Below, in pieces: positions 5,373 to 6,519 of a stretch of 6,519 bases of DNA. Each line of letters opens with the position of its first letter. Position 1 is the first letter of the stretch. Source of the stretch: Clostridiaceae bacterium (GTDB lineage Bacteria; Bacillota; Clostridia; DSM-8532); contig DUSJ01000024.1 in NCBI GenBank assembly GCA_012842645.1, positions 1 to 6,519 on the forward strand. The letters run 5' to 3'. The notes under the pieces are model-generated. The model worked only from the letters and a program-made list of their open reading frames with translations. It searched no databases and had not been told where the DNA came from. The position numbers and the translations under genes are program-made.

Positions 5373-5972
5373 TTGAGCAGAGATCCGAGCGCAAAGAAAG
5401 AAAGACAGCAAAAACTTGTCGAGAAACTTAAGGAAGATCCTTTTTTAACGGACGAAGAACTTGCCGAGATTTTGTCAGTCAGCGTACCTACGGTTAGGCT
5501 GGACAGACTCGAGATAGGTGTGCCCGAATTAAGGCAGCGCATCCGCGAAATGGCTTCAAGGAACCATAACAAGCTGAGAGCTTTGAATGCCGAGGAAGTC
5601 ATTGGCGAGATAGTTGAGCTTAATCTGGGCGAAAGCGCAATCTCAATACTCGATACGACCGACCAGATGGTCTTTGCCCAGTCAAAGATAGTCCGGGGGC
5701 ATTATATCTACTCCATGGCTGAGTCCATCGCCATAGCGGTGATCGATGCGGATGTGGCCCTTGTAGGTGTCGCCAATATCAAGTACAAGCAACCTGTATA
5801 TGCAGGGAGCAGGCTTGTGGCAAAGGTCACTATCCGGCAGAAGCGCCCCTCGGGCAAGTACATTGTCTGGGTAATGATCTATAATAAACAGGTCGAGGTT
5901 TTCAGGGGCAAATTCCTGCTTGTGGAAGTGCCTAAAACGGAAATCCAGGGAAATGAAAAAGAACGTATTTAA
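5373..5972 (+). CDS. fapR: FapR, malonyl-CoA-responsive repressor of fatty acid and phospholipid synthesis
   Basis: 199-residue FapR, slightly longer than Bacillus subtilis FapR. The N-terminal DeoR-like helix-turn-helix (about 26-57) reads TDEELAEILSVSVPTVRLDR followed by PELRQRI, very close to the family. A linker helix (EEVIGEIVELNL) leads to a hotdog-fold domain (about 85-185) with AISILD, RGHYIYSMAES (108-118) and AIAVIDADVALVGVANIKY. In the family this domain binds malonyl-CoA, releasing DNA and derepressing lipid genes. Start: TTG at 5373 with GGGGA 7 nt upstream. Oddity: the Bacillus pocket residue Asn115 aligns with Glu117 here, the acid used by active hotdog thioesterases. plsX, a classic FapR target, follows after 53 bp, and a candidate operator lies upstream. 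The family call is firm; malonyl-CoA as ligand is inferred. Confidence 0.95.
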   Translation: MSRDPSAKKERQQKLVEKLKEDPFLTDEELAEILSVSVPTVRLDRLEIGVPELRQRIREMASRNHNKLRALNAEEVIGEIVELNLGESAISILDTTDQMVFAQSKIVRGHYIYSMAESIAIAVIDADVALVGVANIKYKQPVYAGSRLVAKVTIRQKRPSGKYIVWVMIYNKQVEVFRGKFLLVEVPKTEIQGNEKERI

Positions 5973-6011
5973 GCGTTATAATAGAATCCAGTATATAATC
6001 TGATGCATATT

Positions 6012-6017
6012 AAGGGG
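6012..6017 (+). promoter_or_regulatory. Ribosome binding site for the TTG start of plsX
   Basis: AAGGGG lies 8 nt before TTG 6026. A stop (TAA 6011-6013) in the same frame upstream leaves TTG 6026 as the only possible start that keeps the conserved N terminus. In the AT-rich 53-bp gap after fapR there are two TATAAT strings (5977-5982, 5994-5999), but neither has a convincing -35. Confidence 0.75.
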
Positions 6018-6025
6018 CTGAGGGC

Positions 6026-6519
6026 TTGAGAATCATTGTTGACGCTATGGGAGGAGACAACGCGCCCGATGAAATAGTAAAGGGTTGTCTTGAAGCGTTG
6101 GAAACCGACGGGTTTGAAATAGAACTTCTGGGGGATCGCGCCAGGATAGAGGAATGCCTTGGAAAAGAGAACATCAATAATCCCCGGCTGATCATAACCG
6201 AGACATCAGATGAGATAACCAATATGGATAAACCTACCGAAGCGATCAAGAACAAGCCGAATTCATCCATCGTGGTTGGAATGAACAAGATAAAAGCCCA
6301 GTCGGCTCAGGCTTTCATATCAGCCGGAAGTACCGGGGCTTTGCTTGCAGGTTCACTTCTTATAGCCGGGAGAATCAAGGGAGTTTCAAGGCCGGCACTG
6401 GCTCCGGTGGTTCCTTCGATCAAGGGCCATACCATGATAATCGACGCGGGGATGAACACCCAGATCAAACCGATAAATTATGTACAGTTCGGCATAATGG
6501 GATCCGAATACATGAAGAA
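6026..6519 (+). CDS. plsX: PlsX, acyl-ACP:phosphate acyltransferase (3' end cut by the window)
   Basis: The first 164 codons of plsX are present; the frame is open to the window end. PlsX turns acyl-ACP and phosphate into acyl-phosphate, which PlsY uses to acylate glycerol-3-phosphate, the first step of phospholipid synthesis; it acts peripherally at the membrane. The translation begins MRIIVDAMGGDNAPDEIVKG, the standard PlsX opening, then EAIKNKPNSSIVVG, FISAGSTGALLAG, a GRIKGVSRPALAPV block and IIDAGMNT. The family normally has SAGNTG and DAGANV at the last two motifs, so these are mild variants. The start is TTG at 6026, with AAGGGG 8 nt upstream and an in-frame stop just before. It is probably co-transcribed with fapR and controlled by FapR. 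About half of the roughly 330-residue protein is missing only because the window ends. Confidence 0.95.
   Translation, partial: MRIIVDAMGGDNAPDEIVKGCLEALETDGFEIELLGDRARIEECLGKENINNPRLIITETSDEITNMDKPTEAIKNKPNSSIVVGMNKIKAQSAQAFISAGSTGALLAGSLLIAGRIKGVSRPALAPVVPSIKGHTMIIDAGMNTQIKPINYVQFGIMGSEYMK

Noticed and set aside
5977..5999. Two TATAAT strings between fapR and plsX as a separate plsX promoter
   Set aside because: Neither has a recognisable -35 at 16-18 bp upstream, and the region is simply AT-rich.

Overview
The window looks like a chromosomal housekeeping segment of a Gram-positive, Firmicutes-type bacterium, most likely a member of the Clostridia. The evidence is a FapR-type lipid regulator (a family essentially confined to Firmicutes), a Bacillus/Clostridium-type LexA box (GAAC-N4-GTTC) on the recA promoter, the cinA / recA / recX neighbourhood, a clostridial-style Flp1-like pilin, and purine-rich Shine-Dalgarno sites with TTG starts. 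Codon use (AGG for Arg, ATA for Ile) looks uniform across all genes, so nothing suggests recent transfer. No rRNA, tRNA, CRISPR or insertion sequence was seen.

All genes are on the + strand. Region 1 (1-2931) holds cinA (NMN deamidase / ADP-ribose pyrophosphatase family) followed closely by murJ (lipid II flippase family); they probably share a transcript. Region 2 (2932-4291) holds recA. Its 179-bp upstream gap carries a 20-bp perfect-arm palindrome, a near-consensus sigma-A promoter and a perfect LexA operator over the start point. A long GC-rich hairpin follows recA. Region 3 (4254-4942) is recX, the RecA modulator, apparently with its own promoter. Region 4 (4943-5290) is a self-contained transcription unit, with strong promoter, strong ribosome site and rho-independent terminator, for a 72-residue Flp1-like type IVb pilin without visible Tad partners. 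Region 5 (5291-6519) starts the fatty acid / phospholipid operon: fapR, with a promoter and a candidate FapR operator, then plsX, which runs off the window end. Both fapR and plsX start with TTG.

Together the genes cover NAD/nucleotide salvage, peptidoglycan precursor export, DNA-damage-induced recombination and its restraint, and malonyl-CoA-sensed control of lipid synthesis. The most unusual points are the orphan pilin, a FapR whose ligand-pocket Asn is replaced by Glu (as in active hotdog thioesterases), an extra Cys-containing segment inside the CinA amidase domain, and the palindrome upstream of the recA promoter.
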